From contig CM064666.1 of the NCBI GenBank assembly GCA_032717465.1, positions 20,215,511 through 20,279,510 on the forward strand: DNA of 64,000 nt, given 5' to 3'. Positions 22,861 through 35,931 of the stretch are shown here, piece by piece (within the stretch, counting starts at the first letter, position 1; every line of letters begins with the position of its first letter). Source of the DNA: Coenobita brevimanus. Its lineage: Eukaryota > Arthropoda > Malacostraca > Decapoda > Coenobitidae. The notes beneath the pieces were generated by a model. The model saw nothing but the letters and a program-made list of their open reading frames with translations, was not told where the DNA came from and made no database searches. Position numbers and translations under genes: made by a program.

Positions 22861-23654
22861 ACAGACCTTATGGTACTTTCGAGGCTACTTGTTACAGAGT
22901 AGACTATAACTGCGAGATCTAATTCTACATGCTGAAGGATAAGGACGGTAAAGCAAAAAGGCTCCCCGTGCCTCCAAACCTTCCTGTTAAAACTGGCAGG
23001 AAAAAGTGAGGAAAAACCGGAAAAACTGACAGAGAAATTTCATAGGAAAGACTGAAAGGAAAGGTTACATTCTATAGTACTTAATCTTAAAGCTACCACT
23101 TTGAATAACCTGAAAGTGAAAGCAGTAAAGTAAAATGAATAATCAAATAATGAATAACTGAGGCAAGACATGTATGGGTACGTTCAGTTAACGGAGTGTC
23201 TGTAGCCAAGTCATGGAAATTGCACAGTGCACAGTTCAGTGGTGGTGTGGCAGCCTTGCCTGGTGCATTTAAGGTAGGCAGCAGTCAATCAGGCCACAGC
23301 TCCGTTTACTCCACTGAGACATGGAACTTTTCCATGTGAGAGAAGTAAACAAGTTTTCTCTTGACCCCTGGTACATAAAAAAAAAAATCCCAATAGTGGT
23401 CACGTCTTTTTTTTCTTTTTCTTTATGTTTCCGACTCTGGGCAAGGGCTTTCAGGTCCTATATCCCGGGGGCACTAGCTTATCCCAAGGCCCGGTAGTCC
23501 TCCTACACCTCCACATATCACCACTTTGGCGTTAACACCCACCGTCCATATTGAATACAGGCTAGGGCTGTCTCATACAGGACTGGTGTATTGGTATTAG
23601 CGGGGGTATTTTTACGACATGTTGGCGAGTCATCTAGTATGTCAGGAAAGTCTG

Positions 23655-23872
23655 TTTTTTTTTTATGAAATTCAAATCCTTAAACTGTTCCCTGCCCCAG
23701 CCCGGATTCCAACCTGGGTCCATCAGGACTCCAGGCCGCCTCTCCACCGATTCAGCCACCGCCTCCCCCACTTCACTAACAGGGACCCTCAGTGATCCAC
23801 AGCCCATCACAGGTCGAAAGGAAGAGTAGTGACCGTCAACTCAGGGCTATCTGTGCATATCCAAGTCTGTGC
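23655..23872 (-). mobile_element. tRNA-like SINE, unit 4
   Basis: Same SINE, 10-base tail; AAGTCTG flanks kept. Confidence 0.6.
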
Positions 23873-23933
23873 TTATACTATATTTGCATTTAATAAATTG
23901 ATCTGGGCACTGAGAGGAAAAATAAAAAAAAAA

Positions 23934-24322
23934 GCTCATACGAGTATATACACAAGTCGTTTATTCTGCGGAAAACATATTAAACTGGATGTTAGACGAC
24001 AGACACTGATCCATGCGACCTTTAAAGGTTAGTACTGTGTTATGGCTTACTACATTGGAGGGCAATTTGTTCCATATATTTACAACTCTTTTAAAGAAGA
24101 AATGCTTGGCTTCATGCGACTGGAATCGTTTCCCAATTATTTTGTGCCCATTGCCTCTAGTATAAATCGAATGATCAGCTGTGAAGTATTTATCAACAGT
24201 CATGTTATCGTGCCCTTTGAATATTTTAAATACTTGAATTAAATCTCCTCGTAATCTGCGCTAGTTAGGGTGAAGAGATTCAGGGTTTCTAAACGCTCCT
24301 AGTATGGTTCGTTTCTCAAGCT
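23934..24322 (-). pseudogene. LINE-A fragment, unit 4
   Basis: RT C-terminus, stop at 23961 after NMFSAE. The adjoining plus-strand A run is interrupted by a T. Confidence 0.8.
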
Positions 24323-24515
24323 AGGTATCATTTTGGTTCAGGGTTGGTGTTTTTCCTTATTTTTTGAATAAAAATAAAAAATAAAACATCAATGATTTTT
24401 ATTCATTCAATTTATTTGATTTTTTTATTTATTTGATTTCTCTGCTAATTATACAGCTAATATTTTAAAAGCAGTATACTGAATACTGTTAACTTCATGT
24501 CCTGTCTATCTACTG

Positions 24516-25170
24516 ATGGTTGAGGCTGAAAGCTACAGCCCAGAATCCAGATACATCATTGGGTATGTAGCTGCCTTGTGTAAATTACCTGATAGGACCC
24601 TTAAGATCGCCAAGACGATCGCGTACACCCCACGCATGTGCTTACTAGACTTAATGAACGAGGTAGAGATGCAGTGCAGTAAAGCAGGGATGATCGACAC
24701 ACCCGCACATTCTAGTAGAATGAGAGTACCTGAGACAGTATCAGCTGTGAAAACATCTACACCGACATCAAACAGAGAACAAAATCGATCGCGACCCGAA
24801 AGCAGGCAAACAACTAAACGTGTCGAGGGTTCGATCATAAACACCAGGCTACACGCAGTTTCATAAGTTTTCGTGCAGCCCGAGCAGATCTCGCGCCACA
24901 AACAACACTACATATGGGAAGTCACCTCGTAGGTCACAGTCAAGAGATAGGTCCATTCTATGTCATTATTGTGCAAAACCACGACACACAAGGAATGAAT
25001 ACTTTATAAAAACAAAAGAGGATAGACAAAAGACACAAGGATTTGGTCCTTACTGTAGGCATCATAGATGCCAAGGGCACTGGACCAGTAACTGCAAAAC
25101 AGTAGAAAAAATTGTGTCTATGTTCAAATTGGGGGAAGACCAAGTCATGACAAAAAACGAACAAACGTAA
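24516..25170 (+). pseudogene. gag relic, unit 4
   Basis: 116-codon frame (24516-24866), common frame break, then an intact Arg/Ser linker and knuckle frame (24961-25095) to TAA 25168-25170. Confidence 0.75.
25152..25158 (+). promoter_or_regulatory. Candidate -1 frameshift heptamer, unit 4
   Basis: Codons ACA AAA AAC at 25150-25158 put A AAA AAC in the classic phase. The protease frame (25203 onward) is exactly -1 to the knuckle frame and is open back through the heptamer. No downstream pseudoknot was established. Confidence 0.5.
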
Positions 25171-25202
25171 AGAAAAGCAAGTCTAAAATTCACATAGGAG
25201 GC

Positions 25203-26267
25203 ATGTTGGGAAATGAGTGTATCTTGATACCAGCTGTATGTGAGGATCAAAACATTTCCTTATTTTTAGACACAGGCTCTCGAGTGAACTTAATAAAACA
25301 AGAAGAAATAAATAGAATTTTTAAAAATAAGAAGAAAGTAACTTTTCTGGAAGAAGCTGATTTAGGTTTATATACGGTAGATGGAAAAAAAAAATTACAG
25401 TAAAAGGTATGATAAGGTTAAATATCAGTTTCACAGAGACTACACGACCATTCTCTGCATTTTTCTATATCGTTGAAAACTTAGCAATTAAAGCTCATAT
25501 GTTACTGAGCTTAAGATGCATGAGAGCAGAGAACATAACTTTACTCCCACAAATGAATGGAATAGACTTTGACAATGAATTCATAGAGGAAATACCATCA
25601 GAACCCTCACCGATTTGTACAAGAGAACCAAAAAGAATTGGTAATATTAAAAGCTTAAAAAAAACATACACAAACAGATGAGTGTATAGATCCACTCACA
25701 CCACCAGCCCCAGCCTCCAGAATTAGACACCCAGGTAACAGTGCTGATTCATCAGTTTTTCCTGCCCATCTGACCAATGATTTAGTTATACCACCTAATT
25801 CCTATATGAAAGTTACCATTAAGAGGAAATTACGGAATAGTACTGTTCTTGTCTTAGAAGAATTATGTAAAGTAAAGGGATTGTCAGTAGAAAACACATT
25901 ATGTCAGATGAACGACGAAGGGCAAACTCAGATATTCATAATTAATCACATGAATGGGGAAGTTCAGTTGAAAAAGGGGACTTGCATAGTTAATATTGAA
26001 AAATGTTTCGCCCCTGTGAAGGAAATAGTTATAGCTGGAGTGACAGGTGAGATAAAATCTACGGATAGAGAAAGCATAAAAGAGAATTTAATTCACTCAG
26101 GTGAATTTGATGAAGAAAATGATTTGTTAACCCTGCTGGAAACACACAGGGACACTGTAGCATTACCCGGGGAACAATTAGGGTGTACTAACCTGATTAA
26201 TCACAAGATTAATGTGCACCCAGAAGTGCATTTATTCAAATATGTATACAACTTGTTTAAAATGTAA
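25203..26267 (+). pseudogene. Protease/RT N-terminus relic, unit 4
   Basis: DTGS at 25269, with the AAACAAGAAG form that keeps frame. A 10-base A run near 25385 breaks the frame, and another break follows the GCTTAAAAAAAAC stretch near 25665. The last 153 codons (25806-26267) are open. Confidence 0.8.
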
Positions 26268-26903
26268 TATTACTAGATCATTGCAATTTACTATGAATAT
26301 TATATGTATACAATATTATAATCAATATTATGTACTAATAGATTAGCATATGTCAATGATAATTACTGTCGGAGGACCTCCAGCGCGTGACCGAGCAATG
26401 TTAGGACTCCATATTATAAATACAATTAATTATGGAAAACATGATAGATAGATAGATAGACAGAGCACCAGGCAAGCCTGGGAATGGGAAATGAGCTTGC
26501 AAGTGTAAGTGAGGAAATGTTGACAATACACTGGAAGCAGCAAGTCAGGGGATGATATAGGTAGTGTGTCAGCGAGATAAGCATACGAACAATGCCTAGT
26601 GACCATACACACACATACACACATACACACAGGTTTCCAGAACATTCCAACAACAGTGTAACACACGTGACACGACCCCTGCTACACCAGAATTTAGGAA
26701 GCAGAGCTCAGAAGGAGGCTAGCTATAGAACCGACAGGTAGTGGAGAGAGTGAACAAGAAGAGAGGTCCAACTAGACTTACTTAGTATATTAAGTCTCTG
26801 TAATACATACACTGCTCAACTTAAGATTTTATCTGAATATAATAAATCAAGATCAACTCCCTTTATTCATCTTTAACTCCTACTATAAGAATCGAGAGTC
26901 ACA
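26226..26903 (-). mobile_element. Inverted LTR 5' fragment, unit 4
   Basis: As in other units, 678 bp. Confidence 0.75.
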
Positions 26904-26905
26904 AC

Positions 26906-27823
26906 TCCACCCTTCATCTTTCCATTCCGTTCCTGCAACGTCCATCTCAGCAGTTGCTTCAACAAACATGGGATGAGGCTATGGCACACCTAATGTCTGA
27001 CTAGCCTTGTATCTCTGACTGGGGTGAAAATAATCTGGTTGTTTTTAATGCACCATAGACTCAGTTTTCACATCTATCAACCCTACAAAATCTTCCACAG
27101 GTATACCCACTAATGTTTAATAATATTCAGCTGAATCCTGCATCATCCTTGAACATGGTTGGGGTTTCATTTACTCGGGACTTATCTTGGAAACATCATA
27201 TTATATCTCTTGTAAAATCTCCTTCCAAGAGATTAGGTGTGCTAAGCTGACTCCGTTCTTTCTTTACCAGTGCACAATTGTTAACTCTATACAGGGGTTT
27301 TATCCACCCCTGTGTGGAGTACAACTCTCATGTGTGTGGAGGCTTTCAACATACAGCTCTTCTCAATAGGGTGGATCAAAGGCTTTTCGTCTCATTAACT
27401 TTCCTTCTCTTACTGACTTTTCAACCTCTGTCTCTTCATCACACTGTTGCACCTTTGTCTCTTTTCTATCGCTACTTCAATGGTCACTGCTCCTCTGAAC
27501 TGTCTGCATGAATTCGTCCACCTCTACGGCGGGCGCATAGCACCCATCTAGCAGTAAACTCTCATCCCTTTTCCGTCTAACTCTCTAAAGCAAGAGTTAA
27601 CTGTTACTCCCAGTCCTTTATTTATGCAATAGCTCATCTCTGGATCTGTCTCCCTCTGTCTGTGTTTCCTGCTTCTTATGATCTCCATTCTTTCAGACGC
27701 AGTGTGTCCAGGCATCTCGAAATGATCGAATCTTGAATTTGGCTCTCTCTTGTGTATTGTTTTTCTCTTGGAAGGAACAATAATTGCGGGCTCGTGGCCT
27801 TCGGCTCCTTCTTCCTTGCATAA
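26906..27823 (+). pseudogene. LINE-B fragment, unit 4
   Basis: Post-YADD RT half; CCTTTATTTATGC variant as in units 2 and 6. Confidence 0.8.
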
Positions 27824-28344
27824 AACAACAACAACAAACATCAACAACAAACAACAAGCAAAAACAACAAACAACAACAAACTAACAATGACAAACAAAC
27901 AACAAACTAACAACGAAACAAACAACAAACTAACAACGACAACAAACAACAACAAACAAACAACAACAACAATCAACAACAACAAACTAACAACGACAAA
28001 CAAACAACAAACTAACAACGACAAACAACAAACAACAAACTAACAACGACAAACAACAAACAACAAACTAACAACGACAAACAACAAACAACAAACTAAC
28101 AACGACAAACAACAAACAACAAACATCAATAACAAACAACAAACATCAATAACAAACAACAAACATCAATAACAAACAACAAACATCAATAACAAACAAC
28201 AAACAAGAAAAAACAACAAACAACAACAAACTAAAAACAACAGTAACAACAACAACAAACAACCACAACAACAAACAACAAACAAGAAAAAACAACAAAA
28301 AACAACAACCACAACAACAAACAACAACAACAAACAACAAACAA
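27824..28344. repeat. AAC-rich array, unit 4 (521 bp)
   Basis: Longest array. A 27-28 bp word ending in ACTAACAACGAC is repeated about four times (28000-28110) and is followed by four AACATCAATAACAAACAAC-type copies. This local expansion accounts for most of the extra unit length. Confidence 0.9.
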
Positions 28345-28797
28345 TAAAAATATCGGTAATGTCTGCGTGCATGTCAAGAATACATATTTTCGTCCGTTAA
28401 GAAACCTCCCTAACACTTTTTCTTAAGCGATTTAATCTGCTCATTACAGCTTGCTGTCCTCTTCCGTGTTATAAAAGTCCTTCCAATATCGCCATATTCT
28501 GCATAAATGACCTTCAACAGAATGTTGGCCAGTCACAAAAAATAATAAATCGCTAAGGAAGAGGTGTTAGGGTCCCTCCGCACCCAGTGAGCATGCGGGC
28601 CAAGGTCAGACAGGGATACACAGGTGTCCGAACACCGCATTGAAATTCCAGTCATGATCCATGTCACCTCGCAAAGCGCTCCACCAGCCGGAAGAAATAC
28701 TACCTCGAATTTATGGTCACAATATTGAACACATGTACGTGACCTACATACATACATACACATGCTACAAGGACTTACAAATAAAATCCACTATACA

Positions 28798-28799
<2 letters not shown>

Positions 28800-28854
<55 letters not shown>
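28800..28854. repeat. (CT)n microsatellite, unit 4
   Basis: About 55 bp, uninterrupted. Confidence 0.95.
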
Positions 28855-28861
<7 letters not shown>

Positions 28862-29301
28862 TTTATCTATATAGAGCTAACACCATACTCTAGATATACT
28901 CAATTTCTTTTTCACTCTAACTTGGCCCAGATTTTCGTCCTTTTGCAGCTTGCGTCACGTAACTCTGTGGCGGAGACAATAATACCGCTCTACACGCTTT
29001 CCACAGCACTTATTCGTGACTAGCATCTTAATCTAGCGTCAGTCTACGAGATGAAGATGAGGAGATGGTAATTTTAAGCCAGGTAAGAGTTTAAAGAGTA
29101 TTCAAGTCCCGTTCCCTGAGGGCCGCCAGTGACCTTCCTATGATGCAATTCGTCCACAATCCCTCCATCATGTTTTTGTTTTTCTATAGGATCAATATGC
29201 CCTTGAAGAAGCCAGCTCTCACACCCTGCAGTGACGCCATCCTTCCTGTACTTATCTGACGGTCAGAATCGCTAATTTTTATTCTAGTTAAATTACTAGA
29301 A

Positions 29302-29575
29302 GTGAAGGAGCGTTGTGGTGTGGATGTGATGTGACAGAAAGCGTTAGCAGAATACAATGAGGTGGTTTGGCCATGTGGGGAGGATGGAGAGCGAGAGACT
29401 GACGAGGAGTGCGTATGTGAGTGAGGTGGAGGGGGTAAGGGAAAGGGAGACCGATGATGAGGTGGAGTGGGGAAGAGGGAGGGGAGATCGAGGATGAGAT
29501 ACAGGAATGGAATAAGAAGCTCTATGAGATGGTGGATGAGTTAGTACAAAGGAGTACAAAGGAAAGCAAACAGCA
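29302..29575 (+). pseudogene. LINE-C fragment, unit 4
   Basis: WFGHV-x-RM tail, ATG at 29357. Three Gs are missing after VSEVEG relative to unit 1, so the stop there is differently placed. Confidence 0.65.
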
Positions 29576-30370
29576 ACAGACCTTATGGTACTTTCGAGGC
29601 TACTTGTTACAGAGTAGACTATAACTGCGAGATCTAATTCTACATGCTGAAGGATAAGGACGGTAAAGCAAAAAGGCTCCCCCTGCCTCCAAACCTTCCT
29701 GTTAAAACTGGCAGGAAAAAGTGAGGAAAAACCGGAAAAACTGACAGAGAAATTTCATAGGAAAGACTGAAAGGAAAGGTTACATTCTATAGTACTTAAT
29801 CTTAAAGCTACCACTTTGAATAACCTGAAAGTGAAAGCAGTAAAGTAAAATGAATAATCAAATAATGAATAACTGAGGCAAGACATGTATGGGTACGTTC
29901 AGTTAACGGAGTGTCTGTAGCCAAGTCATGGAAATTGCACAGTGCACAGTTCAGTGGTGGTGTGGCAGCCTTGCCTGGTGCATTTAAGGTAGGCAGCAGT
30001 CAATCAGGCCACAGCTCCGTTTACTCCACTGAGACATGGAACTTTTCCATGTGAGAGAAGTAAACAAGTTTTCTCTTGACCCCTGGTACATAAAAAAAAA
30101 AAATCAAAATAGTGGTCACGTCTTTTTTTTCTTTTTCTTTATGTGTCCGACTCTGGGCAAGGGCTTTCAGGTCCTATATCCCGGGGGCACTAGCTTATCC
30201 CAAGGCCCGGTAGTCCTCCTACACCTCCACATATCACCACTTTGGCGTTAACACCCACCGTCCATATTGAATACAGGCTAGGGCTGTCTCATACAGAACT
30301 GGTGTATTGGTATTAGCGGGGGTATTTTTACGACATGTTGGCGAGTCATCTAGTATGTCAGGAAAGTCTG

Positions 30371-30578
30371 TTTTTTTTTTATGAAATTCAAATCCTTAAA
30401 CTGTTCCCTGCCCCAGCCCGGATTCCAACCTGGGTCCATCAGGACTCCAGGCCGCCTCTCCACCGATTCAGCCACCGCCTCCCCCACTTCACTAACAGGG
30501 ACCCTCAGTGATCCACAGCCCATCACAGGTCGAAAGGAAGAGTAGTGACCGTCAACTCAGGGCTATCTGTGCATATCC
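30371..30578 (-). mobile_element. tRNA-like SINE, unit 5
   Basis: Same SINE, 10-base tail. Confidence 0.6.
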
Positions 30579-30648
30579 AAGTCTGTGCTTATACTATATT
30601 TGCATTTAATAAATTGATCTGGGCACTGAGAGGAAAAATAAAAAAAAA

Positions 30649-31037
30649 GCTCATACGAGTATATACACAAGTCGTTTATTCTGGGGCAAACATATTAAAC
30701 TGGATGTTAGACGACAGACACTGATCCATGCGACCTTTAAAGGTTAGTACTGTGTTATGGCTTACTACATTGGAGGGCAATTTGTTCCATATATTTACAA
30801 CTCTTTTAAAGAAGAAATGCTTGGCTTCATGCGACTGGAATCGTTTGCCAATTATTTTGTGCCCATTGCCTCTAGTATAAATCGAATGATCAGCTGTGAA
30901 GTATTTATCAACAGTCATGTTATCGTGCCCTTTGAATATTTTAAATACTTGAATTAAATCTCCTCGTAATCTGCGCTAGTTAGGGTGAAGAGATTCAGGG
31001 TTTCTAAACGCTCCTAGTATGGTTCGTTTCTCAAGCT
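30649..31037 (-). pseudogene. LINE-A fragment, unit 5
   Basis: RT C-terminus, stop at 30676 after NMFAPE. Confidence 0.8.
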
Positions 31038-31230
31038 AGGTATCATTTTGGTTCAGGGTTGGTGTTTTTCCTTATTTTTTGAATAAAAATAAAAAATAAA
31101 ACATCAATGATTTTTATTCATTCAATTTATTTGATTTTTTTATTTATTTGATTTCTCTGCTAATTATACAGCTAATATTTTAAAAGCAGTATACTGAATA
31201 CTGTTAACTTCATGTCCTGTCTATCTACTG

Positions 31231-31886
31231 ATGGTTGAGGCTGAAAGCTACAGCCCAGAATCCAGATACATCATTGGGTATGTAGCTGCCTTGTGTAAAT
31301 TACCTGATAGGGACCCTTAAGATCGCCAAGACGATCGCGTACACCCCACGCATGTGCTTACTAGACTTAATGAACGAGGTAGAGATGCAGTGCAGTAAAG
31401 CAGGGATGATCGACACACCCGCACATTCTAGTAGAATGAGAGTACCTGAGACAGTATCAGCTGTGAAAACATCTACACCGACATCAAACAGAGAACAAAA
31501 TCGATCGCGACCCGAAAGCAGGCAAACAACTAAACGTGTCGAGGGTTCGATCATAAACACCAGGCTACACGCAGTTTCATAAGTTTTCGTGCAGCCCGAG
31601 CAGATCTCGCGCCACAAACAACACTACATATGGGAAGTCACCTCGTAGGTCACAGTCAAGAGATAGGTCCATTCTATGTCATTATTGTGCAAAACCACGA
31701 CACACAAGGAATGAATACTTTATAAAAACAAAAGAGGATAGACAAAAGACACAAGGATTTGGTCCTTACTGTAGGCATCATAGATGCCAAGGGCACTGGA
31801 CCAGTAACTGCAAAACAGTAGAAAAAATTGTGTCTATGTTCAAATTGGGGGAAGACCAAGTCATGACAAAAAACGAACAAACGTAA
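31231..31886 (+). pseudogene. gag relic, unit 5 (extra G)
   Basis: An extra G near 31310 (GATAGGGACCC against GATAGGACCC) breaks the gag frame after about 26 codons; the rest is open from 31352 to 31582. The knuckle frame (31677-31811) is intact to the heptamer. Confidence 0.75.
31868..31874 (+). promoter_or_regulatory. Candidate -1 frameshift heptamer, unit 5
   Basis: A AAA AAC, same phase. Confidence 0.45.
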
Positions 31887-31918
31887 AGAAAAGCAAGTCT
31901 AAAATTCACATAGGAGGC

Positions 31919-32980
31919 ATGTTGGGAAATGAGTGTATCTTGATACCAGCTGTATGTGAGGATCAAAACGTTTCCTTATTTTTAGACACAGGCTCTCGAG
32001 TGAACTTAATAAAACAAGAAGAAATAAATAGAATTTTTAAAAATAAGAAGAAAGTAACTTTTCTGGAAGAAGCTGATTTAGGTTTATATACGGTAGATGG
32101 AAAAAAAATTACAGTAAAAGGTATGATAAGGTTAAATATCAGTTTCACAGAGACTACACGACCATTCTCTGCATTTTTCTATATCGTTGAAAACTTAGCA
32201 ATTAAAGCTCATATGTTACTGAGCTTAAGATGCATGAGAGCAGAGAACATAACTTTACTCCCACAAATGAATGGAATAGACTTTGACAATGAATTCATAG
32301 AGGAAATACCATCAGAACCCTCACCGATTTGTACAAGAGAACCAAAAAGAATTGGTAATATTAAAAGCTAAAAAAAACATACACAAACAGATGAGTGTAT
32401 AGATCCACTCACACCACCAGCCCCCGCCTCCAGAATTAGACACCCAGGTAACAGTGCTGATTCATCAGTTTTTCCCGCCCATCTGACCAATGATTTAGTT
32501 ATACCACCTAATTCCTATATGAAAGTTACCATTAAGAGGAAATTACGGAATAGTACTGTTCTTGTCTTAGAAGAATTATGTAAAGTAAAGGGATTGTCAG
32601 TAGAAAACACATTATGTCAGATGAACGACGAAGGGCAAACTCAGATATTCATAATTAATCACATGAATGGGGAAGTTCAGTTGAAAAAGGGGACTTGCAT
32701 AGTTAATATTGAAAAATGTTTCGCCCCTGTGAAGGAAATAGTTATAGCTGGAGTGACAGGTGAGATAAAATCTACGGATAGAGAAAGCATAAAAGAGAAT
32801 TTAATTCACTCAGGTGAATTTGATGAAGAAAATGATTTGTTAACCCTGCTGCAAACACACAGGGACACTGTAGCATTACCCGGGGAACAATTAGGGTGTA
32901 CTAACCTGATTAATCACAAGATTAATGTGCACCCAGAAGTGCATTTATTCAAATATGTATACAACTTGTTTAAAATGTAA
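31919..32980 (+). pseudogene. Protease/RT N-terminus relic, unit 5
   Basis: DTGS at 31985. An 8-base A run keeps the frame, so the protease part is open for 150 codons (31919-32371) to the GCTAA stop. The RT N-terminal part reopens at 32519-32980. Carries LQTH. Confidence 0.8.
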
Positions 32981-33616
32981 TATTACTAGATCATTGCAAT
33001 TTACTATGAATATTATATGTATACAATATTATAATCAATATTATGTACTAATAGATTAGCATATGTCAATGATAATTACTGTCGGAGGACCTCCAGCGCG
33101 TGACCGAGCAATGTTAGGACTCCATATTATAAATACAATTAATTATGGAAAACATGATAGATAGATAGATAGACAGAGCACCAGGCAAGCCTGGGAATGG
33201 GAAATGAGCTTGCAAGTGTAAGTGAGGAAATGTTGACAATACACTGGAAGCAGCAAGTCAGGGGATGATATAGGTAGTGTGTCAGCGAGATAAGCATACG
33301 AACAATGCCTAGTGACCATACACACACATACACACATACACACAGGTTTCCAGAACATTCCAACAACAGTGTAACACACGTGACACGACCCCTGCTACAC
33401 CAGAATTTAGGAAGCAGAGCTCAGAAGGAGGCTAGCTATAGAACCGACAGGTAGTGGAGAGAGTGAACAAGAAGAGAGGTCCAACTAGACTTACTTAGTA
33501 TATTAAGTCTCTGTAATACATACACTGCTCAACTTAAGATTTTATCTGAATATAATAAATCAAGATCAACTCCCTTTATTCATCTTTAACTCCTACTATA
33601 AGAATCGAGAGTCACA
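32939..33616 (-). mobile_element. Inverted LTR 5' fragment, unit 5
   Basis: As in other units, 678 bp. Confidence 0.75.
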
Positions 33617-33618
33617 AC

Positions 33619-34536
33619 TCCACCCTTCATCTTTCCATTCCGTTCCTGCAACGTCCATCTCAGCAGTTGCTTCAACAAACATGGGATGAGGCTATGGCAC
33701 ACCTAATGTCTGACTAGCCTTGTATCTCTGACTGGGGTGAAAATAATCTGGTTGTTTTTAATGCACCATAGACTCAGTTTTCACATCTATCAACCCTACA
33801 AAATCTTCCACAGGTATACCCACTAATGTTTAATAATATTCAGCTGAATCCTGCATCATCCTTGAACATGGTTGGGGTTTCATTTACTCGGGACTTATCT
33901 TGGAAACATCATATTATATCTCTTGTAAAATCTCCTTCCAAGAGATTAGGTGTGCTAAGCTGACTCCGTTCTTTCTTTACCAGTGCACAATTGTTAACTC
34001 TATACAGGGGTTTTATCCACCCCTGTGTGGAGTACAACTCTCATGTGTGTGGAGGCTTTCAACATACAGCTCTTCTCAATAGGGTGGATCAAAGGCTTTT
34101 CGTCTCATTAACTTTCCTTCTCTTACTGACTTTTCAACCTCTGTATCTTCATCACACTGTTGCACCTTTGTCTCTTTTCTATCGCTACTTCAATGGTCAC
34201 TGCTCCTCTGAACTGTCTGCATGAATTCGTCCACCTCTACGGCGGGCGCATAGCACCCATCTAGCAGTAAACTCTCATCCCTTTTCCGTCTAACTCTCTA
34301 AAGCAAGAGTTAACTGTTACTCCCAGTCCTTCATTTATGCAATAGCTCATCTCTGGATCTGTCTCCCTCTGTCTGTGTTTCCTGCTTCTTATGATCTCCA
34401 TTCTTTCAGACGCAGTGTGTCCAGGCATCTCGAAATGATCGAATCTTGAATTTGGCTCTCTCTTGTGTATTGTTTTTCTCTTGGAAGGAACAATAATTGC
34501 GGGCTCGTGGCCTTCGGCTCCTTCTTCCTTGCATAA
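33619..34536 (+). pseudogene. LINE-B fragment, unit 5
   Basis: Post-YADD RT half; TCTGTATCTT and CCTTCATTTATGC variants as in unit 3. Confidence 0.8.
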
Positions 34537-34976
34537 AACAACAACAACAAACATCAACAACAAACAACAAGCAAAAACAACAAACAACAAGCAAAAACAA
34601 CAAACAACAACAAACTAACAATGACAAACAAACAACAAACTAACAACGAAACAAACAACAAACTAACAATGGCAACAAACAACAACAAACAAACAACAAC
34701 AACAATCAACAACAACAAACTAACAACGACAAACAAACAACAAACTAACAACGACAAACAACAAACAACAAACATCAATAACAAACAACAAACATCATTA
34801 ACAAACAACAAACATCAATAACAAACAACAAACGAGAAAAAACAACAAACAACAACAAACTAAAAACAACAGTAACAACAACAACAAACAACCACAACAA
34901 CAAACAACAAACAAGAAAAAACAACAAAAAACAACAACAACCACAACAACAAAAAACAACAACAAACAACAAACAA
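34537..34976. repeat. AAC-rich array, unit 5 (440 bp)
   Basis: Has a private duplication of the word CAAGCAAAAACAACAAACAA near its start (about 34568-34600). Confidence 0.9.
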
Positions 34977-35429
34977 TAAAAATATCGGTAATGTCTGCGT
35001 GCATGTCAAGAATACATATTTTCGTCCGTTAAGAAACCTCCCTAACACTTTTTCTTAAGCGATTTAATCTGCTCATTACAGCTTGCTGTCCTCTTCCGTG
35101 TTATAAAAGTCCTTCCAATATCGCCATATTCTGCATAAATGACCTTCAACAGAATGTTGGCCAGTCACAAAAAATAATAAATCGCTAAGGAAGAGGTGTT
35201 AGGGTCCCTCCGCACCCAGTGAGCATGCGGGCCAAGGTCAGACAGGGATACACAGGTGTCCGAACACCGCATTGAAATTCCAGTCATGATCCATGTCACC
35301 TCGCAAAGCGCTCCACCAGCCGGAAGAAATACTACCTCGAATTTATGGTCACAATATTGAACACATGTACGTGACCTACATACATACATACACATGCTAC
35401 AAGGACTTACAAATAAAATCCACTATACA

Positions 35430-35432
<3 letters not shown>

Positions 35433-35485
<53 letters not shown>
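35433..35485. repeat. (CT)n microsatellite, unit 5
   Basis: About 53 bp. Confidence 0.95.
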
Positions 35486-35491
<6 letters not shown>

Positions 35492-35931
35492 TTTATCTAT
35501 ATAGAGCTAACACCATACTCTAGATATACTCAATTTCTTTTTCACTCTAACTTGGCCCAGATTTTCGTCCTTTTGCAGCTTGCGTCACGTAACTCTGTGG
35601 CGGAGACAATAATACCGCTCTACACGCTTTCCACAGCACTTCTTCGTGACTAGCATCTTAATCTAGCGTCAGTCTACGAGATGAAGATGAGGAGATGGTA
35701 ATTTTAAGCCAGGTAAGAGTTTAAAGAGTATTCAAGTCCCGTTCCCTGAGGGCCGCCAGTGACCTTCCTATGATGCAATTCGTCCACAATCCCTCCATCA
35801 TGTTTTTGTTTTTCTATAGGATCAATATGCCCTTGAAGAAGCCAGCTCTCACACCCTGCAGTGACGCCATCCTTCCTGTACTTATCTGACGGTCAGAATC
35901 GCTAATTTTTATTCTAGTTAAATTACTAGAA

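Larger units (their letters stand above)
16300..22896 (+). repeat. Tandem macrosatellite unit 3 (short form, 6597 bp)
   Basis: LTR absent; join at 17004/17005. Shares CAGAACTGG (about 16983), TCTGTATCTT (about 20822) and CCTTCATTTATGCAATAG with unit 5. Unassigned: 16300-17004, 21654-22109, 22138-22584. Confidence 0.95.
22897..29611 (+). repeat. Tandem macrosatellite unit 4 (short form, 6715 bp)
   Basis: LTR absent; join at 23600/23601. Shares ATGTTTCCGAC (about 23426), GGAAAACAT (about 23971) and CGTTTCCCAATT (about 24128) with unit 6 only. Longer than other short units because of its AAC array. Unassigned: 22897-23600, 28345-28799, 28855-29301. Confidence 0.95.
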
